From Tetranychus cinnabarinus (taxonomy: Eukaryota; Arthropoda; Arachnida; Trombidiformes; Tetranychidae), in the NCBI GenBank assembly GCA_022266195.1, contig WHVY01000002.1:5471001-5535000 (forward strand): DNA of 64,000 bases, written 5' to 3'. The notes beneath the pieces are model-generated. The model saw only the letters and a program-made list of their open reading frames with translations. It did no database searches and was not told the DNA's origin. Positions 19,201-24,961 of the stretch are shown here, piece after piece (positions within the stretch are counted from its first letter, which is position 1; each line of letters starts with the position of its first letter). Made by a program: the position numbers and the translations under genes.

Positions 19201-20440
19201 TTTATCTCTAGTTGCATTTCTGTTATTGCCTGGTTTCACTATAAAAGCTGAACCACACTCTCCAGCAGTTGAAGCCATTACTGGAATGAACCTTTACATG
19301 GCTCACTGGCAAGAAATGGAATCTATGGCATCGAAATTTGGAGGTATAAATCATGAAAACATTACTCGCACTTGTGGTAATGCAAAAGTTTCAAGATTAC
19401 TTCAAATCTATCGTAAACGAGTCGAAACCAACCAAGCTCGTTGGCCAGCAGATTGGTCATATGTCCTAAGACATGGAAAACCAGAATTCAAGGCTCCTTG
19501 CGTTCCTCCTTCATCTTCTCCTGCCTCATCTCAATATTCCAACTATGGTTCAGATTGTAACGTTTCTGTACGTTCATTCAGCTCTTCATCTTCAACCTCA
19601 TCTGACTCAGTCAAAACTTTAGAAGATAATTGGACCGAGCCACCGGAATACATTCCTCCCGCACCTTCAAATAGCCCTCGACCTGAACCAGATCTCCCTC
19701 TAATCGATCTCACCGACGATTCTGACTCCGAGTCAAATCAACCAATTATTCCTCTCATTCCTGTACAAGTTCCTGAAAGTCCGGCTTCCCCTCAACACTC
19801 GACATCATCTCAATCCTCTGAATCAATCCACTCTAACTGGTCTGATGAAAATTCAGCTCAAGCTAACTCAAATTCGGATTCTGAATCAAGTTCAAGAAAG
19901 CGAAGACACATAAGTGGTGAAGAAACATCACCAGATTTTCCGCCTCCACTCATTGAATTTGAAGAACCCGCATCTCCGTCATCATCAATCTATTCTTACA
20001 TTGCAGACCTTCTAAGAACTCCATCTCCTCCAAATTCAAATCCAAGATCTTCTCCTGTCACACTCTCCGGATCAACAACTTCAACTTCTTCTTCACATTC
20101 TTCTTTTTCCTCCTCATCTTCTTCCTCATCTTCTTCCTCCTCTTCTTCCTCATCACCTTCTAATCCACCTTCAGACAGGTATAGCCGAGGAAAGATTATT
20201 CCGATTCCGATACCACCAAGTCCATTACAAAGACTCCCGAGAGTTCAATATCAATCGGACACATCCAACTATTCAAACCGCTCAACTCAATCACGATCTT
20301 CAGGATCCCAAAGTTCAGCCAACACAGTCATTCAAGCCAGAGAGATTGGACCTTCACAAGTTCGCTCCCACATTTTCTACCCCACTCGACAAAGATCCTC
20401 ATCCCGAGATTCAGCTTCAAGTAGAGCTGCATCAATCTAA
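10202..20440 (+). CDS. Gypsy polyprotein frame: Gag-Pol plus third module, 3,412 codons
   Basis: One frame from ATG 10202 (AAAATGG context) to TAA 20438-20440. Gag is about residues 1-470, with a CX2CX4HX4C zinc knuckle at 398-411. Protease has DTGS at 518-521. Reverse transcriptase spans about 740-945: VIDYRKLN at 806, catalytic Asp843 in FDLAQGY, and YFDD at 905-908 (Phe where Val, Ile or Leu is usual). RNase H starts around Asp1054. The integrase zinc finger uses His1332, His1339, Cys1369 and Cys1372; its core is Asp1401, Asp1459 and Glu1495, a D-D-35-E pattern. A GPY/F module follows with HGPY at 1624-1627. Residues about 1690-2130 are Asn/Ser-rich and then hydrophobic, without recognised domains. 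The third module (2131-3412) is described separately. There is no stop or frameshift between Gag, Pol and the third module, which is unusual for Ty3/Gypsy. Confidence 0.95.
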   Translation: MAATRRKKFNVPSDTPIVFEMTPENVTETLTSWHISTPIACLARKRLIECIKTHLIWLGDSLSDEDIESLPTEEVTTFQVPDWMASCRRSGFTEAEIQTIIRTLGRNREAMLRTTFNEIISIPLPTTNQRKLIQILNALGANIVDPPESPIPQPSPLFSNASPPQNDSQFNSQFLLNALSNLKPDPQITEFKKGEDALDFITNTEQRLAQENVDDATRLRCLKKSLAHELLAVSKTLDPTIRTYREYLTALINAVKTPAMQYSAQFQLRQLKYNLADHPNTFLLKLRTSLTKAVGTYSEEIFKHELLNHLPYYVLTEVNTLGINDDLPKITNLLIRKHFEAEQSKTYNKNKNNSSQPPRTSSVNQLLTRKPDNRNQNNRSQPYRPPTQSTSNSTSLFCNYCKRTGHTLQNCRTRPQNQNNQASSRPNPNIRAITAPPSATSPPNTTPSSSANLATTLPPEPRTAAIRDSGIAFTLSSVPTVPLLTQLGDTNLCHMPQATFRLCKPTRELVREGRVLLDTGSTLSAIDAKVAEELGVHIIPYSRSLKGIAAKQYVPSHGFAYAVVKHPQMAESRILRIHIVNEFEPVCLIGNAFLHLYYFTLKSDGENYTTTCSENFNSTPLDPTFLFRFCTPEETQQIFEKTTLPANNTDENYILDTRPKQPIQIPVQIESSSAALMAKCDFHTPEEYKEIKIQPFREKIADRINPDLPKPMQEQLVDLIDSFQSSFSQSKNDLGLVPASVCPVQIDLDNQEIPNQNPYNCAIHRRLEFKKIIDEMLANDIIEHSTAPGGSPSLLVPKPDGSFRMVIDYRKLNRITKVPRYPMPRIDDCLEVVRGGKYFNIFDLAQGYHQNELPPGEREKTVFVTPDGKYHYKRMPMGLASAPFIFQRLMNKVLEGLIYQKCIGYFDDVPVVGKDFPDLMANTELVLNRLKEYNLKVKLEKCHFGFEEILLLGHLVSGQGIRPDPKKVEALKNLPYPRNVRELQSILGCYNYFSRYIPNFSTLAAPLYRLISKEKRFRILPEDRQVLDTLKNSLISTTMLVHFDPKLRRKISADASDHAVGGILLQEDPKSPSYNSLTPIEEVKDWLPLSFYSQKLQKYQKHYSVSEKELLAIFVGVNKFNHFLEGDLFLIETDHHALCQLTKVNFKNSRLQRWSIMLSTYNFKVIYKKGSTHPPDCFSRYQNFWSHRKVIDPEEEFLDRIYLVDYVTDPSDNRYYDIGLNALCFDELHHSNDLNCIPAISYSTSSETSHIKKSSNPTPSEFSLWKDKVRSTQSNNADIQKIITLYHSNDPIAVKRYVIRDGLLYRKDINTPFGSRLVIDSHLLKDIFSYEHESPLGGHFGPEKTYLQISRRFWCQYLYDMVKQLCDNCIICQIAKPTNVIYVDPSVKPIPKEIFERFELDVQGPIVVNQVKKYIIVLVDILSRYVIAKLTNNQTAQTVIDLLKSVFQTYGFPKVIQTDQGTNFTSETVHQFLKENGVKHEKSNPYHPQSQGIVERCNRTIAERLRSYVIANSTKNLKNTLEASLFAINTSVHKITRFSPYFLVYGRHPRKPLDNLLDFPDANYFNVNQARKLAYARLHSQQLYQINRTKSLHQSSPYRLGDFVFVKNESVDPKLAKKFREKYHGPYLVCGIQKGSVLLLETEDLGLFSANVSNTKLYRGELNDRMIKLKNQYFNPETYLESENFNFSNLPDLSHTDLTNDLDSLDDHSNDIISQDSNADLDLDFNSNDSQESTPNSEQLEPSLIISKDDFNLNKFLQIPFDSSVIQTTSNSENLATKIISQDIFKTRKSQLNLSQSKTQTNTINPSLDSQSISQEILDLNNSDSENLNSNIDSNSTIQFNSNSRQISDNSNYIDNQFPIKAKKPKPRKKYVTADREISHQNQNLTNHSNDITKRLTRAQIRNLNLGANTYVLYSFYAISSVNLTKPGNDKLLPISNFTLTDFSANQNCPRNQGKENFFPLCTNGTKAKTIDSLSLSLYCSSFFRHLLILRKIFKFFISLFTTNPTTNLPSIFTFNFQLLNLSPLLNFKFLLQILLLIQLTISVSENCFKFFKNFFSFVKVPNSSFKGYLFHQFSRTKFKFFLKLIHQTFKLIRCEYYQSFHQFSRTIPKFSFIHLCPFFPESKFPILSSMNPAKKTIIEKILPSGKTIRVPTPQPRSRDIRSPSPPTLNKFPDEHLVRARFADDPNSVIYVHQRLAHHSSDSSSNLSERFARSSNPTPSNSRDNSSESKMLPPPPPRNQKYNQDNYDFKSNVLSDESADEEELLAIRLSREPRPPSSTYPETLAHQTYQEPPNQWNQENFAKKSNMNMPSTSGVKIKTDSTKKPSPEPLISNNSQIVQIGNSKSSNFKPSISNQLPRIPFRPTLIPPKINTCRKMWPNKYLKPSDYPFAKNEYPAPLPTAPLPYFCSDEHFLEVKEIVKKKAQVFSTIKQDFDKMIRQKIFDNVYHNPEIKTMSLPPIPHGIIKANIINPEFDSIAESVRCILCEQYAIQPFECRSCKSCYCYECIHWLRKLVWTLKLLPLAHNDQFLCIHPRCIQYHSKRDDYPFMQSLSNKNTLEIYNKSTLKCRRILCTESFPPNLFVKHELGCRLGLFSEQIVLDNPIKEIITPTVREELKKAPKSIKNFLPHHFHAQNFDLPENHRSHDNQWYEKMQLWACLSHMKDENPNDPYLQPVAIRTIANFNLGFWDATKQIKDPTHPLSEGEYFVQHIVGLDPIKGNKVDPKIIKPRPHTITWSNVPFYLLTDSEEWVKVARGFPPKFTPSYTKTVAPDTEDRLTPFIKINPLERLSPEQIEKLFELAKHHFPSMRGFRMEHIFPSTTSQKHLTNRANKLAVATREFHSLTTIRMPTLRVKTDRLIQENIKLHPSPETTFCVHMAYCRIAGVSVDGYSDAMRPRPVWVVIVDGYRNIVYESLIRHDHIDHMDTQFHGLTPKDIKGAKSFESIRDQLLAFFLSATAIIGSGLINLMHSLDLHEDEIYALQHKFREITQFFSPYAGSPAALSLVAFLLLPGFTIKAEPHSPAVEAITGMNLYMAHWQEMESMASKFGGINHENITRTCGNAKVSRLLQIYRKRVETNQARWPADWSYVLRHGKPEFKAPCVPPSSSPASSQYSNYGSDCNVSVRSFSSSSSTSSDSVKTLEDNWTEPPEYIPPAPSNSPRPEPDLPLIDLTDDSDSESNQPIIPLIPVQVPESPASPQHSTSSQSSESIHSNWSDENSAQANSNSDSESSSRKRRHISGEETSPDFPPPLIEFEEPASPSSSIYSYIADLLRTPSPPNSNPRSSPVTLSGSTTSTSSSHSSFSSSSSSSSSSSSSSSSPSNPPSDRYSRGKIIPIPIPPSPLQRLPRVQYQSDTSNYSNRSTQSRSSGSQSSANTVIQAREIGPSQVRSHIFYPTRQRSSSRDSASSRAASI
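16580..16591 (+). promoter_or_regulatory. Candidate splice acceptor before the third Gypsy module
   Basis: TTCTTTCCAG ends at 16590, immediately before T-ATG (ATG 16592), and is preceded by several hundred bases of pyrimidine-rich sequence. This is where a subgenomic mRNA for the third module would join, as is known for env-type ORFs of retroviruses and errantiviruses. Confidence 0.4.
16592..20440 (+). CDS. Third Gypsy module: RING/TRAF-like plus REXO-like pseudo-exonuclease
   Basis: In frame with Gag-Pol (residues 2131-3412) but with its own ATG right after a splice-acceptor-like CCAG. The N-terminal about 300 residues are Pro/Ser-rich and charged. A cysteine cluster at 2482-2508 follows C-x2-C-x9-C-x2-C-x4-C-x2-C and ends CIHWL, like TRAF-type RING fingers. 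More Cys/His pairs follow (CIHPRC and CRRILC...HELGC). Residues about 2870-3040 read like a REXO1/REXO4-type exonuclease in order: VVIVDGYRNIVYESLI, then DTQFHGLTPKDI, then AIIGSGLINLMHSL, then EPHSPAVEAITGMNLYM. The DEDDh acids appear replaced: the first-motif D-x-E is absent, the ESDL-type Asp is absent, and the last Asp reads Glu; one His is kept. The C-terminal about 300 residues are Ser-rich, with an 18-Ser run. No signal peptide or Env features are seen. Domain calls are by eye. Confidence 0.6.
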   Translation: MNPAKKTIIEKILPSGKTIRVPTPQPRSRDIRSPSPPTLNKFPDEHLVRARFADDPNSVIYVHQRLAHHSSDSSSNLSERFARSSNPTPSNSRDNSSESKMLPPPPPRNQKYNQDNYDFKSNVLSDESADEEELLAIRLSREPRPPSSTYPETLAHQTYQEPPNQWNQENFAKKSNMNMPSTSGVKIKTDSTKKPSPEPLISNNSQIVQIGNSKSSNFKPSISNQLPRIPFRPTLIPPKINTCRKMWPNKYLKPSDYPFAKNEYPAPLPTAPLPYFCSDEHFLEVKEIVKKKAQVFSTIKQDFDKMIRQKIFDNVYHNPEIKTMSLPPIPHGIIKANIINPEFDSIAESVRCILCEQYAIQPFECRSCKSCYCYECIHWLRKLVWTLKLLPLAHNDQFLCIHPRCIQYHSKRDDYPFMQSLSNKNTLEIYNKSTLKCRRILCTESFPPNLFVKHELGCRLGLFSEQIVLDNPIKEIITPTVREELKKAPKSIKNFLPHHFHAQNFDLPENHRSHDNQWYEKMQLWACLSHMKDENPNDPYLQPVAIRTIANFNLGFWDATKQIKDPTHPLSEGEYFVQHIVGLDPIKGNKVDPKIIKPRPHTITWSNVPFYLLTDSEEWVKVARGFPPKFTPSYTKTVAPDTEDRLTPFIKINPLERLSPEQIEKLFELAKHHFPSMRGFRMEHIFPSTTSQKHLTNRANKLAVATREFHSLTTIRMPTLRVKTDRLIQENIKLHPSPETTFCVHMAYCRIAGVSVDGYSDAMRPRPVWVVIVDGYRNIVYESLIRHDHIDHMDTQFHGLTPKDIKGAKSFESIRDQLLAFFLSATAIIGSGLINLMHSLDLHEDEIYALQHKFREITQFFSPYAGSPAALSLVAFLLLPGFTIKAEPHSPAVEAITGMNLYMAHWQEMESMASKFGGINHENITRTCGNAKVSRLLQIYRKRVETNQARWPADWSYVLRHGKPEFKAPCVPPSSSPASSQYSNYGSDCNVSVRSFSSSSSTSSDSVKTLEDNWTEPPEYIPPAPSNSPRPEPDLPLIDLTDDSDSESNQPIIPLIPVQVPESPASPQHSTSSQSSESIHSNWSDENSAQANSNSDSESSSRKRRHISGEETSPDFPPPLIEFEEPASPSSSIYSYIADLLRTPSPPNSNPRSSPVTLSGSTTSTSSSHSSFSSSSSSSSSSSSSSSSPSNPPSDRYSRGKIIPIPIPPSPLQRLPRVQYQSDTSNYSNRSTQSRSSGSQSSANTVIQAREIGPSQVRSHIFYPTRQRSSSRDSASSRAASI

Positions 20441-20468
20441 ATTCAATAAGGATCAAGGTCTTAAATTC

Positions 20469-20475
20469 AGGGAAG
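20469..20475 (+). other. Polypurine tract
   Basis: AGGGAAG abuts the 3' LTR start. It is short for a polypurine tract but in the right place for plus-strand priming. Confidence 0.55.
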
Positions 20476-21421
20476 TGTAGGGTAAAATTCTTGGTTACTG
20501 AATTTAATCAATGCATCTCTCCTTTTTGACTTTGAATCTCTGAATTCAATCTTTCTCATTCATTTATTAATTCATTTAATTCAATTGTTTTTCATAAACC
20601 TTAATTTTGATTTAATTGCTCAAGCAATATTGATTTCATCTGTCCATTTCAGCCTCATTCCAACTCAAGTGCTAAGTCTAATTGTAATCTGAAAACCAAA
20701 TAATTAGCTGAACTAATCTGTGTAAAGTTGACCACAATCTTGGTTAACTAAGCCTTAAAACTTAAAGTTGAAATTTGAGTGTCAAAAAGAAAGAGTACCA
20801 AATTTACCTTTCTATTTTTGCTTTATTTTCAACTTTTACTTCACCTTAGTTTTAATCTCAAAAGCACTAAAAAGGCTACTCTTATCTCTCAAGAGATATC
20901 TATGTCTAAGACTTGTAATGGGTAAAGCACAGTAGCTTTAACAACGCTAATTACTGATAAGACTTTTTTAGTCACCATATTGTAACCCAAAAGTTAGACA
21001 ACTGTCGACAGAGAAATCTTATCCCTTTCAAACTGTTTCCCTCCAAAATTATCCCTTTGTTTCACAGTTGGTATAAAACCAAAATTCTCTTAATTTCAAT
21101 TCACTTTCAATTTTTGTAAGTCACTCTTCTGTTTAATTCATTGTTTCAATTAAACCTTTATTTCTCAAGAAATATCCAAACCTTCTTTATGAAGTCTTCT
21201 TATATTCTTAACTCAGTTATAATTTCAATAAAGTTACTTCCAGTAATTCTCAGTATTCTCATTGAATTGTGTTCCATCTCTCAAGAGATCTCTTCAACAC
21301 GTTGTGCATGTACAAATCAGTTAGGACATACAAGATCGGTCCTTGATACGAACTTAAAACTTGTAGTGAAAGCAAGTTGTGCAGCCTTCTAATCAGATAG
21401 CTACCGTAACCGAACCTTTCA
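20476..21421 (+). repeat. 3' LTR, 946 bp
   Basis: Same length and, on reading both copies side by side, the same sequence as 8630-9575. It starts 35 bp after the stop of the long frame. Confidence 0.97.
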
Positions 21422-22428
21422 TTTTCCTTTTACATATTTCTGATATCACTTACAATTCCGGAATGAATGCACTTCGAATAGACTGGAAACAAAATAAATA
21501 TAAGCATGTTTCACCTGTTTTGTCTTATGTCGAATTTCAAAAATTGCTCGCTATCTTGGAACAGTAAGTAATTATTTTCATTTAAAATCTTGACTATGAT
21601 TTTCGACTAATCTCTCTATTACATGAATTTGTATCAATAATTGAAAAACAGGGAGTTTAATGATTTATAATTTTGCACCAAACCTTGCACCAAATTTTGC
21701 ATTTATAATGGTTTTCTAATAGATTCTAATTATATGTATTTCCTGGCGCTATGTCTTGATATGAAATATTAATGACGTTTATTTTCATTCGAATAGACAT
21801 GAAAAAAATTATCACAAAAAAAGTGCATATTTATAATTTTGCAGAATTCATATAAGCACGAAAAAATTGAAAATGATGGTGCACTTCCCTTGCTAGTATT
21901 AACACTTATATTGATATTTTTTAACACTATTATTACTGCAGCAGAGGCAATGTCGAGGTGCCAGCTAAAATTCGAAATGGCTTTTTACTTTTAGAAGCGG
22001 CTGAAAAATTTATTCCAGTTTACTTCGAATCAGGATGTTTGCATTATTTTTCAGGGCCGATCTACGAAAATTATGCATCATTTTGTCGATCCCAATGCAA
22101 AGTAATTCTTGTGAACAATAAGATTTACTTGATGTCAGATGCTGATTTACACGAATACGTAATTGAGCAATATTGTAAACTCAAACTGAATTGGCGCCAT
22201 TATGATAAGGAATTCAGACTCGGATATTCGCTATTAACATCAAGTCCAGCTGGTGATAAAATTATTTTGATTGATAAATGCACAAAAAATTATATTTGTT
22301 TCGACGTCGATACTAAAAGAAAGTCCAAGGGTCGTATGATATCTTATTCCTCTGCTGATGGCCAAAAGGAATCCAAACAACTATTAACTTTGACTTCAGC
22401 TTTTGTTCCGCTAAACATCATATTATGA
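21422..22428 (+). pseudogene. BTB-BACK gene 1, 3' part (end of exon 1, intron, exon 2)
   Basis: Directly after the 3' LTR and TTTT duplication, the gene resumes with LHISDITYNSGMNALRIDW and reaches the splice donor at 21564 (exon end 21563). Exon 2 runs to TGA 22426-22428 and encodes the kelch-like region, including GDKIILIDKCTKNYICF and a SYSSADGQKES tail. The acceptor is a tandem GCAGCAG (ends 21941 or 21944); both choices keep frame. There is no promoter of its own. Since the 5' part is 12.8 kb upstream beyond the transposon, it is probably not made as a normal protein. Confidence 0.85.
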
Positions 22429-23095
22429 GCGTGCTTGAACCCAAATCTAACTCAGATAATTAGTCAGTTGAATGCAATTATTCCTGTACTGAGTACTTCA
22501 TAAACTCATTAAAGCTTTAAAATTGGCCTAAATAATTAGTCATTTCTTTAAACTAAACTTATAATCTGAGGTTCTGTATTCAAGTTGTCTCTAGGAAAAA
22601 TATTGAAAATCGATGTAAAACTATTCCTAATGTTTGCCTTCTCACTGTTTATGGTTAACTCTTCATCACTAACAATCCACTAATTTTCTCCGTTTACATT
22701 TCTTTACTTGCCAACAATATGAACAATTACATTTTTATTGCTTTCAATCGTTAAAATTGATCAGTAATGAAAATCAAATTACGAGACTCTTCTAGGGTAA
22801 CTGTATCAGATGTACTAATGATAATTTTACGAGGTTGAAAGTCAATTATCATTTTTAACAATCTCAGCCTTTTTATTAATAATTAAGGCAGCAATTATTT
22901 TTAGATGATAACCATTTAACAAAGTATTCTGTTACTCACTTGTCAGTCCAGAGAATCAAGTTGCTATGAGTTTTCATTATCTTCTCACTTGAAAAAATTT
23001 AATTAAAGGTCAAAGTCTAAAAAGGAGAATAGCAGAAAGAATAGGAAAAACGGTCTGATCTCGCAATTTGTTCAAAGTAACTTTCTTGATTTTCG
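22429..23095. repeat. Duplicated BTB spacer block
   Basis: No gene. Reads such as CACTGTTTATGGTTAACTC with the following 300 bp (to AGAATCAAGTTGCTATGAG at about 22,955) recur near 23440, 29650, 32900-33210 and 42900-43215. The spacers were therefore copied with the genes. Confidence 0.6.
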
Positions 23096-23160
23096 GAGTG
23101 ATCGGAAAGTTTCTGGTGAGGACGATGGAACTTTATCCACGTAGAAGAGTTGCGATGAAT
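23096..23160 (+). repeat. GTGATCGGAAAGTTTC family, truncated copy
   Basis: GAGTGATCGGAAAGTTTCTGG followed by a GATGGAACTTTATCCACGTAG segment. It matches the left half of the inverted-repeat element at 26468-26612 and the copy at 33342. No right arm is found. Confidence 0.45.
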
Positions 23161-24689
23161 TAAGCAAGCAACGCAATTGGGGCAAAAAGTATTTGATTTT
23201 GATTTTGAAAAAACTATTGAGTTGCAAATCAAATGCTCGGGCATGCTTATTATTTCAGTAATAAGCTATGAATTTACCAGGTTTGAAAAAATCTGAATTT
23301 GTGATCTGAGAATCTTTGTTATATTTATAATAATTCAGACTAAAAATTCAGTGAGTTAAACAATGCTATAGCGAGATGTACTTTTCATCAAACATTTATT
23401 CAAGTTATCTCTAGTTATTGAAAATTGTTCACAGAATTTGATTTCTCACTGTTTATGGTTAACCTTTCTCCATTAACAATCCATTTTCCGTTCACATCCC
23501 ACAACTTGCCGATGAAATGGTGCAATTACATTTATTAATACTTTACTTGCAGTCAATCAGTAATGAAATTGCAAAAACATTTTGATTCATTCGTCTCCTA
23601 TTATTAATCATTGCATGCACTCATCATTAGATGTGATTTCACGTAAGTATCGAAGTATTAATAATAATAGCGTATTGAAGGTTTTCTCAACTTTATAATC
23701 AAATAATAAATCCTATTTTTTTTTCACTTTAGTGAATCTGATGGTCATGAAGAGATTATTGACGATGAAGTTCATAAATTCTATGGCTACTCATTTTTCG
23801 AAGAAAATGAAAAGTTTATTTCGATACGCGGTAATAAAGTTCTTTGACACAAAAACCTGAAAACATCAAAAATCAAGTGACGAAGATCTCTTGGAGACTG
23901 TTTTGTACAATAATATGTAATATTCGAAAATTAAGTGTTCAAATTGAGAAAGAGAAATGGTCCAAATTATTCTCCTCTTTCTTTATTCTGTCTATTCCCC
24001 TGTCTTATTTCTTATTCTCAACAATGGTCAGAAGGGCAAAATTAACTCTTTGTTTTAACTAAAGGATTATTGAGGGGAGTTGAAATGATGACTCCAAAGT
24101 GGTAACTTGAAAATGTCTGGAACTAGTGCTTGGTCAATTGGACTAGTGCTTATTTAATTATTAGTTTAACTAAAGGAGGACCTGCAAAATCGCCTGTTTT
24201 CGATTTTTTTTGAAATGACACTTTTCAGACACAAAATTTAATGCCGATTTCATAAATCAAATCTATTTTTTTATAGCATGCATAATTTTTGAGATATCGG
24301 CCAAAATATCTGAATATCACATAGTATTAGTGACCTATTAGTATTATTTAAACATAATGAAAATGCCGTCTAAGCCAGCTGAATATTGACATAAGTAATG
24401 TAATCAAGCATGCTGAATAATATAATGAAGGTCTGGTTCCTGAAAAAATAGCCAAACAGGGTTAAAATTGTAAAAAACTGAATTTAACAGGGATTAATAA
24501 GCGTCTTTTTGAAAATCATGAAGAAGCCGTCTAAGCCAGCTGAATCTTCGCAAAATATATGTAATCAAGCATGCTGAGTAATATGGTGATAGTTTGGTTC
24601 CTGAAAAAATAGCCAAACAGGGTGTTGCATTGACATTTAGTAAGAGCTAACGAAATCCAGTTTTCTGCAATTTTCAATCTGTTTGGGGT

Positions 24690-24961
24690 AAGGCTTTACT
24701 TTTACGGACAAAGGCGTGAACTTTAAAAATCATCCAATGGTAGACGTCTTTTAAAAGCGCTCTTTATGAACAATTGAATTAAATGAAGCTAATTAAGGCC
24801 CCAGGCCGACCTAAGCCCACCCCAACCTTACCAAACCTAACCTAACCTAACCTAACCTAACCTAACCTGACCGACCAACCAACAGCCCCTTGATCTAAAT
24901 TACCTAACCAAAAAATCATATGTTTTAGTGTTCACGCCTTTGTCCGTAAAAGTAAAGCCTT
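24690..24961. mobile_element. TTAGG-cored inverted-repeat element A
   Basis: AAGGCTTTACTTTTACGGAC plus AAAGGCGTGAAC (24690-24721) is the exact reverse complement of 24930-24961. Between them are a GGCCCCAGGCC segment and a run of CCTAA. It sits in the turn of the larger foldback element. The same interior, inverted, is found at 62140-62347, which defines a family. Confidence 0.7.
24833..24869 (-). repeat. Short (CCTAA)n = (TTAGG)n array
   Basis: Seven near-perfect CCTAA units. TTAGG is the canonical arthropod telomere repeat, but this array is short, internal and inside a mobile element. Confidence 0.85.

Larger units (their letters stand above)
8630..21421 (+). mobile_element. Complete Ty3/Gypsy LTR retrotransposon, 12.8 kb
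   Basis: Two direct repeats of 946 bp, both TG...CA, bound an internal region with a primer-binding site, one long open frame and a short purine tract. Domain order (Gag, protease, RT, RNase H, integrase) places it in Ty3/Gypsy (Metaviridae). The LTRs appear identical by eye, the frame has no stop in 3,412 codons, and the key catalytic motifs of protease, RT and integrase are present. This is therefore a very young and possibly active copy. It interrupts exon 1 of a BTB gene in sense orientation. At 12.8 kb it is long for the group because of about 5 kb of extra coding sequence after integrase. Confidence 0.97.

Noticed and set aside
16592..20440. Envelope protein for the third Gypsy module
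   Set aside because: No signal peptide, no transmembrane segment near the C-terminus and no furin-type site with fusion peptide; instead cysteine fingers and a Ser-rich tail.
24833..24869. True telomere or chromosome end
   Set aside because: Only a few TTAGG units, internal, inside an inverted-repeat element, with ordinary sequence on both sides.
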